From Methylocella sp. (lineage in GTDB: Bacteria > Pseudomonadota > Alphaproteobacteria > Rhizobiales > Beijerinckiaceae): 64,000 nt of DNA. Under the pieces are notes generated by a model. It did not search any database. It was not told where the DNA came from and saw only the letters and a list, made by a program, of their open reading frames with translations. The position numbers were made by a program, and so were the translations under genes. The DNA lies in assembly GCA_037200525.1 (NCBI GenBank), contig JBBCGG010000001.1, positions 3,018,501 to 3,082,500 on the forward strand. Reading direction: 5' to 3'. Below, one piece after another: positions 45,333-53,692 of this stretch; the stretch's first letter is position 1; each line of letters starts with the position of its first letter.

Positions 45333-47009
45333 ATGTTTGCGCGGTATGGGATCTTGACGAGTCTTAAGGGCTACAGGCCCCAGTGGTTTGGCCCAGACGC
45401 GACGGCGGGCCTCGCCGTTGCAGCGGTAGCCGTGCCAAGTGCGATCGCCTATCCAGCGATCGCCGGTTTACCGCCCGAGGTGGGCATTTATTCAAGCATT
45501 CTCCCGCTTGTCGGTTACGCTTTGCTGGGCCCGTCACGTCAACTGATTGTTGGTCCTGACGCGCCGACAATGACCGTCCTGGCCGCCGCACTCGCAAACA
45601 CCTCTATGAATCTGCCGACTGACCGCGTCGCCGCGGCTTCGGCGCTCGCGCTGGCGGTCGGCATCTTCTGTATGGTCGCGAGTAGGCTTCATCTCGGTGT
45701 GGTCAGCGTCTTTTTGTCGAAACCAATCCTTATCGGCTTCATCAGCGGCGTTTCAATTTCGATCCTTGTGGGTCAGATCGGACGATTGACTGGCTTGCGG
45801 ATCGAATCCGACGGGCTTTTTCCGCCATTTCTTGAGCTCTTCCAAAAAGCAGGATCGATCCACTGGCTTTCCGCAGTGATCGGGTTTGTGATGTTCGTCG
45901 TTCTGCAGCTCATGACATTTTGGCGCTCACCGGTGCCGGGACCAATAGTCGTTGTTGTGATTGCAGCGGCGGCTTCTGCGATCTTCGACTTTGAGAAGAT
46001 GGGCGTGGCGGTGGTGGGTAATCTGCCCCGATCGCTGCCTACGTTTTCCATTCCTGACGTGATGAATTTGCCCTTGAAAAGCCTTTTGACCGATGCCGCG
46101 GCGATATGGCTGGTGAGCTTCGGCTCAGGCATCGTCACGGCGCGCAGTTTCGGCGCACGCGGCAAGTTCGCGGTGGACGCCGATGCGGAGCTCGTCGGCT
46201 TTGGAGCCGCCAATATTGCATCAGGGCTATTTGGCGGGTTTCCAGTGACCGTTTCGGATTCGCGCACCGCCATTAACATGACCGTTGGTGGCAAGACACA
46301 AATGTCGAGCATCGTTGCGGCCCTCACTCTCGCGGCGGGACTCCTCTATTTGAACGATGCTCTCCGGGTTTTGCCAGTTCCTGCGCTCGGGGCGATTCTT
46401 GTTGCCGCCGCAATCAGCCTGATTGACCTGGCGAGCCTCCGCGAGATCTGGCGAGTCAGCCGGATAGAGTTTGTCTTTGCGCTCATTGGCATGTCGGGTC
46501 CGATTAGTCTCGGCGTCCTGAAAGGCGTCGTAATTGCTGTAGCGGCGACCCTCTTGTACACGCTGCTGAAGGAAATGCGGCCCCGCGACGCGATGCTTGG
46601 CGTCATCCCCGGCCAACATGGCTTCTACAAAATGCACAGGTCGAAGGCAGCGCGACCGATCCCGGGGCTGGCGATTTGTTTGATCGAGGGCAGTCTTCTC
46701 TTCTTCAACGTTGACTATGTGAAGTCGCGCTTCATGGCTATCGCGAACGGCTTGTCCGATACGCATTGGTTCGTGCTCGACGCCAGCGCCATCGTCCAAG
46801 TAGATTCGACGGCAGCGGCAATGCTCGACGAGGTGCGCAGCATGTTTGCCGAGCGTGGGATCGCATTCGGGATAGCCGAGTTGCACAGCGAACCCCTGGA
46901 TCTTCTGAAGCGGGCCGGCCTCCTGGAGAGGATCGGAAAGCCAATGATCTTCGAAGATCTCGAAGAGGCATCCACTCTATTTACAAAACATCTCTTGGGG
47001 AGCCCGTGA
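45333..47009 (+). CDS. SulP family anion transporter with STAS domain
   Basis: A 558-residue membrane transporter. The SulP core has TAGLAVAAVAVPSAIAYPAI (helix 1 signature) and then GPDAPTMTVLAAALANTSMN. Ten or more further helices precede a C-terminal STAS domain (residues about 440-550) with FVLDASAIVQVDSTAAAMLD. SulP proteins carry sulfate, bicarbonate or other anions, often with H+ or Na+. GGAG lies 9 nt upstream of the ATG. The length is normal and no defect is visible. Substrate cannot be assigned; no carbonic anhydrase is adjacent. Confidence 0.92.
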   Translation: MFARYGILTSLKGYRPQWFGPDATAGLAVAAVAVPSAIAYPAIAGLPPEVGIYSSILPLVGYALLGPSRQLIVGPDAPTMTVLAAALANTSMNLPTDRVAAASALALAVGIFCMVASRLHLGVVSVFLSKPILIGFISGVSISILVGQIGRLTGLRIESDGLFPPFLELFQKAGSIHWLSAVIGFVMFVVLQLMTFWRSPVPGPIVVVVIAAAASAIFDFEKMGVAVVGNLPRSLPTFSIPDVMNLPLKSLLTDAAAIWLVSFGSGIVTARSFGARGKFAVDADAELVGFGAANIASGLFGGFPVTVSDSRTAINMTVGGKTQMSSIVAALTLAAGLLYLNDALRVLPVPALGAILVAAAISLIDLASLREIWRVSRIEFVFALIGMSGPISLGVLKGVVIAVAATLLYTLLKEMRPRDAMLGVIPGQHGFYKMHRSKAARPIPGLAICLIEGSLLFFNVDYVKSRFMAIANGLSDTHWFVLDASAIVQVDSTAAAMLDEVRSMFAERGIAFGIAELHSEPLDLLKRAGLLERIGKPMIFEDLEEASTLFTKHLLGSP

Positions 47010-47200
47010 GACATCAAGCGCGAATTGCCGCTCTTATACGAGCCGGCGGCAAGTGACGTAAAGCCGATCGATCGCTTTCGGCCAAGACCGCCTCTACGCC
47101 GAGATTTTCCTAATGTCCGCCGGCGGCCGTAATGCAGACCAACTTTGATCGATCGTACGCGTAATGGGGCGGCGGTCAGAGCCACTGGGAATCCGTGACT

Positions 47201-47589
47201 ATGCAAAATAAACTCTTCGCCGGCTCCGTGATCACGGATGCCGCTCTCGGCGAACGTCAGATCCGCGTTGTCGCCAACAGCGGCAAAAGCGACCGCGTCA
47301 AGGACGTCCTCGTCGCCAAGGGTTGCAGGCTCGACAATTACCTTTCAAATAACATCGTCCTGGCCGATCATAATCTGTAGTGCCCGGTCGGCAATTTCGC
47401 GCCCGAGATCAAGGACGATCGCGTCGAAGGCGTCATCACCTTTGCGCCGCCTGGCGCCTCCGCCAAGCTGACGAATTCATCCGGCTTACCGTCACGCCGC
47501 ATCTCTCGAACGCCACGACGGACACCGCCGTCATCTTCCCAGCTGGGGTATTTGCCCGCTTCGACACGCTCGAAGCGCTGGTCGGCTAG
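47201..47589 (+). pseudogene. HK97-type prohead protease remnant
   Basis: The first piece (MQNKLFAGSVITDAALGERQ to NYLSNNIVLADHNL) has the order of HK97-family prohead proteases, including the His in LADHN. It ends at a TAG (47378-47380), but the same frame continues with the conserved CPVGNFAPEIKDDRVEGVIT. Then the frame is lost around 47460 and the sequence ends as an unrelated-looking LTVTPHLSNATTDTAVIFPA. One stop, one frameshift and an internal deletion are implied. ATG 47201 or GTG 47195 would be the start. Confidence 0.68.
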
Positions 47590-47614
47590 AGCATTCTTCC
47601 GTGCAAAAAGAAAA

Positions 47615-47635
47615 AGGCGGGACTGATTCCCGCCT
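47615..47635 (-). terminator. Terminator of the small secreted-protein gene
   Basis: AGGCGGGA (47615-47622) pairs with TCCCGCCT (47628-47635). The A-rich stretch to its left is a U-tract when transcribed on the minus strand, which suits the gene at 47668-47883. Confidence 0.8.
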
Positions 47636-47667
47636 CTTAAACCGTTGACTCGCAGTTTGTTGCGATA

Positions 47668-47883
47668 TCAATAGACCTCGAACGGCCCGCGCGCCGGGGG
47701 CAGCTGCTCAACAGCGCCATGCGATCCATTCTGGGTCTCGGCTCCAACCGAGCGGCCTGTCGTAATGCCGGTTTCCTGGGCAGACCGCTGATCATAGAAA
47801 TGCGAGCTCATCTGCTTTGCTTCTGCAAAACCCGTGGAACTTGCAACGATCGCGGCGACGGCTAACAACCTGAAGATGTTCAT
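47668..47883 (-). CDS. Small secreted protein
   Basis: This 71-residue protein has a clean signal peptide (MNIFRLLAVAAIVASSTGFA, cleavage after AEA) and a short hydrophilic mature part (QMSSHFYDQRSAQETG…). AGGA lies 10 nt upstream of the ATG, and an intrinsic terminator lies 33 bp downstream. Family not recognised. It is inserted among phage head-gene fragments on the opposite strand. Confidence 0.62.
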   Translation of the reverse strand: MNIFRLLAVAAIVASSTGFAEAKQMSSHFYDQRSAQETGITTGRSVGAETQNGSHGAVEQLPPARGPFEVY

Positions 47884-48075
47884 AATTTTAATTCCTAAAA
47901 TCGCGGCCGGCTGTAGTCATCGCTACAGCGGCCGGTCGGCTAATAAACGCTCCCACCAAGGCTCAGTACCGGATGCTGAGAAAGAGTTAGGCGCTTCGCC
48001 GTTGAATTAATCAGCAATCGCCCAGATAGCAAGCACGCATCGGTGCGGCGCTGAGCCGCAGCAAGGACAAAACAA

Positions 48076-48298
48076 ATGAAGCTTGTCGAATTTACCCGCG
48101 ACGTACTTCCGATCCGCATCGGGCGAGACGCGCATCCTGCCGGATGACGTCGCGGTCCGCCTCGAGGCATCCGGCGACATCGCCGCCAATTTGCAGGACT
48201 GGCCAAAAAAGCCATTTCCCGCGCAAGCAGTTCTTCCGGTCGCAGCGTCGTCGCCGGCGCCGAGGCACGGCCGCCGTCAAACCTATCTCACCAAATAG
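48076..48298 (+). pseudogene. Small phage/GTA-type protein with a frameshift
   Basis: MKLVEFTRDVLP from ATG 48076 is followed, one frame over, by SGETRILPDDVAVRLEASGD and LQDWPKKPFPA. Joined together they read like a small head-module protein found between capsid and connector genes of GTA-like clusters. The single frameshift lies near 48110-48125. It is followed 11 bp downstream by the spike-base-like gene. Confidence 0.55.
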
Positions 48299-48309
48299 CA
48301 AGGATCGAC

Positions 48310-48582
48310 ATGACCGATCTGTTTCAGGGCATGGGCCCGGACCTGGTGAGCCCGCCGACGAATCTGGCCATCATCACGCCGAACGACACAACCGATCTGC
48401 CTTTCGTGACCAAGGCGATTTATTTCGGAAAAGCCGGCAACATCACCATCACCGCGATGGACCAGGCGGGAAGCCCTGGAGTCACCCTCTCCAATGTCCC
48501 GGTCGGAACCGTGCTGAGCATCCGGGCGCAGCGCGTTTGGGCCACTGGAACCACGGCCTCGGGCCTTGTGGCGCTGTACTGA
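48310..48582 (+). CDS. GTA/phage spike base-like protein (RCAP_Rcc01079-type)
   Basis: A 90-residue protein: MTDLFQGMGPDLVSPPTNLA, DTTDLPFVTKAIYFGKAGNI, VPVGTVLSIRAQRVWATGTT and ASGLVALY. This order of features fits the small spike-base protein family described from the Rhodobacter gene transfer agent. It overlaps the next gene (TGATG at 48580-48584). It is the only head- or tail-module gene in this window that appears intact. Confidence 0.68.
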   Translation: MTDLFQGMGPDLVSPPTNLAIITPNDTTDLPFVTKAIYFGKAGNITITAMDQAGSPGVTLSNVPVGTVLSIRAQRVWATGTTASGLVALY

Positions 48583-49096
48583 TGGCCTCGTCCCCGACGA
48601 TCCTATCGAGGGTGCTGATCCCCGCCGTTCCCGCCTTTCAGGGCGGTGCGCCGCTCGACCTGATTTCCCTCGCCGACATCAAGCTGGAGCTCAAAATCGC
48701 CTCGGGCGCTGATGACGTTTGGCTCAAAGACGTCATCACGCGGCAGTCGCGCGCCGTCGCCAAGTTTTGCAACCGCGTTTTCCAGGTGCAAACCTATCAG
48801 GATCAATTTTGGGCGCGGCGCGAGGCGCATCCCTGGCAGATCCATGGCGGCTTCCTGCCGCTGCAGCTGGCGCATTGGCCGATTGTCGCGCAGATTTCGC
48901 CAGCGGGATCGCGCCGCCGCGCGCGCCTTTTCTGTGGGCGGCTGTCGGCGGCGCGCTTGTGGCCAGCATCTATTATGTCCGCATCACCTATGTGACTGCG
49001 GAAGGCGAGACGGCGCCATCGCTGGAGACGCGGCTCGTGGTCGGCGCCGGCAATCTGCTGCAGGTCGCCGCAGCCGCCGATGGCTTTGTTGATTGA
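48582..49096 (+). pseudogene. Phage gp6-like head-tail connector, frameshifted
   Basis: The N-terminal part (LISLADIKLELKIASGADDV, WLKDVITRQSRAVAKFCNRV) is the helical head-tail connector domain of HK97 gp6-type proteins. After LQLAHWPIVAQ the frame shifts near 48900, and the rest continues as VASIYYVRITYVTAEGETAP and GAGNLLQVAAAADGFVD, ending at 49096. One indel inactivates it. The 5' end overlaps the spike-base gene. Confidence 0.68.
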
Positions 49097-49259
49097 GGCG
49101 CGTATCAAGATGCTAATCGAAAGTTACGAAAAGCGGATTGCGGGGTACGAGAAACGCGGTGCAATTCTGCAAGAGGAAATCGACGATCTCGAAGCGAAGG
49201 TCGACGTGCTGACAAAACAACTCCACGATGCACGCGAGCAGCGCGGGTTGGAAATGTGA
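49080..49259 (+). CDS. Small coiled-coil protein (59 residues)
   Basis: ATG 49080 overlaps the end of the connector frame. The product (MALLIEARIKMLIESYEKRI, then LQEEIDDLEAKVDVLTKQLH) is an almost continuous coiled coil with clear heptads. It may be a phage accessory or scaffold-like protein; no family is recognised. The regular heptad pattern makes a chance ORF unlikely. Confidence 0.5.
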   Translation: MALLIEARIKMLIESYEKRIAGYEKRGAILQEEIDDLEAKVDVLTKQLHDAREQRGLEM

Positions 49260-49281
49260 GAGGCTGATACAATCTGGCCGA

Positions 49282-49416
49282 TCAGGGCTCGTTGTTCGCT
49301 GTGTAATTGGCGGCTTCAATGACCGCAGCCTCCGCGCTCGTGGTCTTCGTGCGCGAGTCTCCCAAGCCGTCTGACTGAGTGTTTGCCGGCTGACCGGTTG
49401 GGGCTTGTTTGGTCAT
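49282..49416 (-). CDS. Possible 44-residue hydrophilic protein
   Basis: A short ORF (MTKQAPTGQPANTQSDGLGD, ending IEAANYTANNEP), polar and probably disordered. There is a purine-rich stretch before the ATG but no ideal Shine-Dalgarno sequence. Small proteins of this style occur in Hyphomicrobiales; I cannot assign it. Confidence 0.3.
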   Translation of the reverse strand: MTKQAPTGQPANTQSDGLGDSRTKTTSAEAAVIEAANYTANNEP

Positions 49417-49728
49417 GGTCGCTTTTTTTTCGCCGCCGGATTCACGCGAACATGGACGTTCGAAGCATAATCCTGCCTCTGTCCGACCCGCCAATCCGCG
49501 ACATCATCGTCATCGAAATCCATCCATCATGATTTCGCGAACGTACCGCGACCCTAATTCAGTTGCAAAGTCACGACTGTGGCCATCGATATGGCAGGAG
49601 GGGAGGCGGCCGGCCAACCGCGTGTCACAGATTGCGGACGTAACAACTTTGCTTCGCGCTGACATTATGCCGACACAGGGAGCCGCCACGGTAATGTACT
49701 TTTATAATAACCAGAGCGACAGGACCTC
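49417..49728. other. Stretch without a recognisable gene
   Basis: About 310 bp ahead of the GT1 gene. No supported ORF and no strong terminator. It probably holds the GT1 promoter. Confidence 0.4.
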
Positions 49729-51062
49729 ATGAAAGTTCTCATTGCCTCGACGCCTGCCATAGGACATCTCAATCCGCTGCTTGCGATTGGACGCGTCTTG
49801 ATCGGCGAAGGCCACGAGGTCGTTGGCTTGTCTGGAAGCGCCTTACGGGACCGCATTGAAGGCATCGGCGCAGCATTTCACCCCCTTCGGGCGGGGCCGA
49901 CCTCGATCTCCGCGACGTCCCCGCAGTGGTTCCGGAATTGAAAAACATACCTCCGGGCCCGGAATGGGTGCGCGTCGCGTTGGAGCGCCTGTTCATCGAT
50001 CCCGTACCCGCTCAGATGGAAGGCCTCGAGCAAGTTTTGCGGGATTTCGCAGCCGACCTCATCATCGGCGATGATATGTTTTTCGGCGTCCTCCCGATGC
50101 TGTTCAGACCGCGATCGAAACGTCCCCCGATTGTTATTTGCGGCACATCATTTTTGCATTTGCGCCGTGATGACGGCGCGCCGAATTTTGCTGGCTTTCC
50201 ACCCGCAACCAATCAGGCGCAGCTCGGCGAGTATGCCGCCATCTCCCGAGAGCACGACAGAGTCGTAAGTCAGCCTTTGGCCCGTCGCCTCAATGGACTC
50301 TTGAAGAAAATGGGCGTTGGGCCGTTGTCTACGGATTTTCTCGACGCCATCATAGAATTTCCGGACGCTTATCTAGAATTGACAGTTCCAAGCTTTGAAT
50401 TTCCGCGCCGGCACTTGCCGACCTCGGTGCATTTCGTGGGGGCTCTTCCGATCGTCCCCGGCCAAGCCCCGATTCCATCCTGGGCGAATGAATTGAACGG
50501 CTCCCGCAGGGTTGTTCTCGTCACTCAGGGAACGGTGGCGAATTTTGGTTTTGGCCAATTGGTGGCGCCGACGCTTGCGGCGCTCGCCAATGAGCCTGAC
50601 GTGCTCGTGATCGTAACCACGGGCGGAAGGCCGATCGAGGCCATACCAGATCCGATCCCGAACAACGCACGCCTCGCCAGCTATTTGCCGTTCGAGTGGA
50701 TGCTGCCTAGAGTGGATGCTTTTGTCACGAACGGTGGTTATGGCAGCGTTAATCAGGCTCTAAGCTTTGGAATTCCTATCGTCGGCGCTGGGCTGACCGA
50801 AGACAAAGCGGACGTGAACGCCCGCATTGCCTGGTCCGGAGTCGGCGTTAACCTTGGGACGAACGAGCCGACGTCGCAGGCATTGCGGGAGGCCGTCCGA
50901 ACCGTGCTTGACGATCCCGGCTATCGTTCGAGGGCGTCGGCAATGGCTAAGGAATTGGGCAGCATCGATACGCGATTCGAAATCCTCCGGATCCTCACGG
51001 AGGTCTCGCATCGTCCAGATGATCAGAACGCCGCGCCTCACCTTCGTCTGCAGGCCGAATGA
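49729..51062 (+). pseudogene. GT1/MGT-type glycosyltransferase with a single frameshift
   Basis: The first frame (MKVLIASTPAIGHLNPLLAI to FHPLRAG) is the N-terminal GT-B domain of a UDP-glycosyltransferase-like enzyme. Loss of one G in the G-rich run near 49893-49898 moves the rest into another frame: LKNIPPGPEWVRVALERLFI and on to the donor site (LPFEWMLPRVDAFVTNGGYG, GIPIVGAGLTEDKADVNARI). Repairing that base gives one protein of about 443 residues. It could be a sequencing error or a real mutation. Such enzymes glycosylate small lipophilic acceptors. Confidence 0.82.
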
Positions 51063-51107
51063 CTCGTTCTCTGCGCGGTCGCAGGACGACTTAGGCTTGC
51101 TGCGGGT

Positions 51108-51235
51108 ACCCGACATGTATGCCGTTCGATCATTTATAAGGCCAATTATCTTCAAATGGCCGATCTGCTGAGCTTCCTCATGAAGGATTGTTGCAACGGA
51201 TCTCCGGAGATTTGTGCCCTCTCGCCGATTTGGTC
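51108..51235 (+). pseudogene. ArsR-type regulator, C-terminal remnant
   Basis: In one frame the sequence reads RSIIYKANYLQMADLLSFLM then KDCCNGSPEIC, which matches the C-terminal end of ArsR-family repressors that finish in a Cys-Cys motif after an FLxxxCC helix. The winged HTH is missing, and downstream codons are out of frame. Its position just upstream of an AqpS-like MIP gene suggests a former arsenic-resistance operon. Confidence 0.55.
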
Positions 51236-51337
51236 AACGGTGCAGCGTGTTGCGCATCGTTATCTGACAACAAAGCTGGGGCGCTGAGGTGATCAAGGCC
51301 GAGCCCAGCCTGGAGCCGCCGCTTACCTCATTCGACC

Positions 51338-51770
51338 TTGTGCGGCTGGCCAGCCGAGGCGCTAGGCGCCGGCCTCTCGCTCGTCATTATAATTGGCCCA
51401 GGCATAATGGGCGGGCGGCTTGCGGGCGGTAATACGGCTGTCGCGCTGCTCGGCAACACACTTGCGACTGGCGCCGGGCTAACCGTGCTCATAATCATCT
51501 TCGAGCCGCTTTCGGGCGCACACTTCAATCCGTCCGTGACATTGGTTTTTTGTTCCAACATGCGTTAACTGCGCGGACGGCGGCAGCTTACATTGTTGTT
51601 CAGCTTGTGGGGGCCGCGCTTGGGGTCTGGTTGGCTCATTCGATGTTCGGAGAGCCTGTTCTTCAGGTCTCCGTCAAACTGCGGGAAGGCCCAGGCCAAG
51701 CCCTCTCCGAGGCAGTCGCCACCTTTGGTCTAATCGCCGCGATTCTGGGATCATTGCGCTTTCGGCCTGA
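51338..51770 (+). pseudogene. MIP/aquaglyceroporin (AqpS-like), frameshifted and truncated
   Basis: Frame 1 has AEALGAGLSLVIIIGPGIMG, then ALLGNTLATGAGLTVLIIIF and the first pore motif SGAHFNPSVTL (NPS in place of NPA). Frame 2 continues as HALTARTAAAYIVVQLVGAA, LAHSMFGEP and LSEAVATFGLIAAILGSLRF. The frame changes near 51555. The second pore half (second NPA/NPV) is missing where the sequence meets the Crp gene. It is related to bacterial MIP channels often found in ars operons. Confidence 0.72.
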
Positions 51771-51788
51771 TGTGACGCCTATAGGGCA

Positions 51789-52484
51789 TCAGGCGCCGGG
51801 CGCTTCTGCAATCTCGCTCAGTGTTCCAAGACGGCAGACCAACTTTTTGCCGGCGCGGCGGATCGCGCCCCGCTCCTCAAGGGCGCTGAACGCGAGATTG
51901 ACCTTTGGACGGCTGGCGCCAATCAATCCCGCGATCTCGGACTGGGAAATACCGAGCGTGATCTCTGTCTCGGTGCGTATCAACGACCCCGAGGAATCTA
52001 CCAACCGCAGCAAAAAGCGCGCCAGTCGCGCCTCGACGCGTTGCAATGCCATCGCCTCCAATTGCTCACTTGTGTCGCGTAGACGGCCGCAGAGGAAGTT
52101 AATCACGCCCATCGCCATCGCGGGACGACTGATTAACAAGCGCTTCACATCTGCACGCGCGAGCGCGAGGACCTCGGTGGCGCGCAGCGCAATAACATCG
52201 GCGCTACGGCGACGACCGTCGAGGACGCCTATTTCGCCGACTGTGTCGCCTGGACCCGCGACCCGGAAGGCCAACTCGCGCCCGTCAGCAAAGCAGACAG
52301 AAATGCGCAGCTGACCCGCGATAACCAGCAGCACTTCTTCGGCTGGATCAGCGCGTTGAAATACGACTCGCCCGATTTCGAAGCGCCGCCGACGCAACAG
52401 AGGCGCTAGCGCCGCGCTGTCGATTGCATCGAGCGGACCAAAAAGTGGAAAAATCGACGCGATAGCGGAAGGATCTGGAGCCAT
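51789..52484 (-). CDS. Crp/Fnr-family transcriptional regulator
   Basis: A 231-residue regulator with an N-terminal cyclic-nucleotide-binding-type beta barrel (VVFQRADPAEEVLLVIAGQL, GDTVGEIGVLDGRRRSADVI) and a C-terminal HTH_Crp (LGISQSEIAGLIGASRPKVN). The ATG at 52484 is preferred over an upstream in-frame codon because the cNMP domain begins right after it. It has no FNR-type N-terminal cysteine cluster. A CHASE2 adenylate cyclase lies 1.2 kb away, so cAMP is a reasonable ligand guess. Confidence 0.88.
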   Translation of the reverse strand: MAPDPSAIASIFPLFGPLDAIDSAALAPLLRRRRFEIGRVVFQRADPAEEVLLVIAGQLRISVCFADGRELAFRVAGPGDTVGEIGVLDGRRRSADVIALRATEVLALARADVKRLLISRPAMAMGVINFLCGRLRDTSEQLEAMALQRVEARLARFLLRLVDSSGSLIRTETEITLGISQSEIAGLIGASRPKVNLAFSALEERGAIRRAGKKLVCRLGTLSEIAEAPGA

Positions 52485-52651
52485 GATGGCTCTCTGATAC
52501 CAGAGTAGCCGGCATTCCACACCCTCTCGCCGCAAAAGGAAGTTTGTGAATGATGCGGCATCGGCGACATCGTCTATTGCTATCACGGTGATGTGGTGAC
52601 GGTTGATCACGTTCAGAATCAATGCCGCCGCAATTCACCAGCTTCGCGCTG

Positions 52652-52680
52652 AAAAAAAGCCTCGCTCCGAGAGCGAGGCT
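52652..52680 (-). terminator. Terminator of the secreted protein gene
   Basis: AGCCTCGCT (52658-52666) pairs with AGCGAGGCT (52672-52680), with a 5-nt loop. Seven A at 52652-52658 become a U-tract on the minus strand. It lies 37 bp after the stop of the gene at 52718-53314. Confidence 0.88.
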
Positions 52681-52717
52681 GATTGGCGATCATGCGGTGG
52701 GACGCCGCGACATCAGT

Positions 52718-53314
52718 TTAGGGTTGGAAAGTGGAGAGCGGCCCAGCTGTGTCAGGAAATGTCGCTGTGTTCAGGACCTGGATGCCAGCGTTATGTGAGC
52801 CGTTGAACGGGGTCTCGGTATTCGCGCATCCTGCTTTCGACGCGTCCGCTGGCGCATTGAACCATATTCCAAGATGATATATTTGAATGCCACCAATTGT
52901 CACGCTTGCAGTTGCATCCGGAAATTTTCCCGCGGGGAATTTGGGCGCAGGCGCAACGCCCGGCGAAATTATGAAGGTCTCTTTCTGGAACCGGCCAACA
53001 TAAGTATTCACGGCGTTGCCGTTTACGTCAGACTCGATGTCGCCTAAATACCAGGACTCTCCAAACGGTGCGTTTGGAACCTGAATGTTGAACACGTCGA
53101 AATCGGTATTGGCGGGCAGGCCAGACGCGACAATCTCCAGCTCTTCCTTTGTGCCTACACTATGAACGATGACGGTAGCCTGAGCTTTTGGCAAACACTT
53201 TGCCGCTCCTGCCGAAACGGTCATTGGAAACTCGATCGACTGCGCCGGCCCTGCATATGCTTGAATCGGCAGTAGCACGGCAAGCGTCGCTCCAAATAGA
53301 ATGGATGATTTCAT
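52718..53314 (-). CDS. Secreted protein of unknown function
   Basis: A 198-residue protein with a Sec signal peptide (MKSSILFGATLAVLLPIQAY, cleavage after AYA) and a mature part that looks all-beta (ATVIVHSVGTKEELEIVASG, FDVFNIQVPNAPFGESWYLG, SVTIGGIQIYHLGIWF). Two cysteines may form a disulfide (AAKCLP and AGCANTE). GGGGAAG precedes the ATG at 53314, and a clear terminator follows. The family name is not known to me; similar proteins seem to exist in related bacteria. Confidence 0.75.
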   Translation of the reverse strand: MKSSILFGATLAVLLPIQAYAGPAQSIEFPMTVSAGAAKCLPKAQATVIVHSVGTKEELEIVASGLPANTDFDVFNIQVPNAPFGESWYLGDIESDVNGNAVNTYVGRFQKETFIISPGVAPAPKFPAGKFPDATASVTIGGIQIYHLGIWFNAPADASKAGCANTETPFNGSHNAGIQVLNTATFPDTAGPLSTFQP

Positions 53315-53692
53315 TTCAGCTTCCCCTTTGTTATAAGCGTCGACTGTTAAGTGCCGACGCCCAGACAATCCGCTGTTTTGCTGTCCTTCGCTGTTCCCTA
53401 GGGAACAGAATGGAGAAAATTCGTCATCGGCCAAGAAGCTTCACAACGCTCGGACGACATCGTAAAATCAATGAACCGAGGTCGGGCGAAGGTCGGCTTT
53501 GGCTCTGACTCACATCGTCCCGATCGGCGAGCCAATTTGGCCATCTGCGGGCTTGAACGGAAACCGGGAATATCCCCAAACGGTGCGGCTGATAGCGGTT
53601 GCGGGAAACGGCTACGGGCCAACGGCGATTAAGAAGGTTTCACGGCCCTGGAATTTCCGATCGCGTTGGCGAGACGGTGCTATTGAGCAGAT
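53315..53692. other. Intergenic region between divergent secreted protein and cyclase genes
   Basis: No supported gene in about 380 bp. It should contain the two divergent promoters; no strong consensus was found. Confidence 0.45.
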
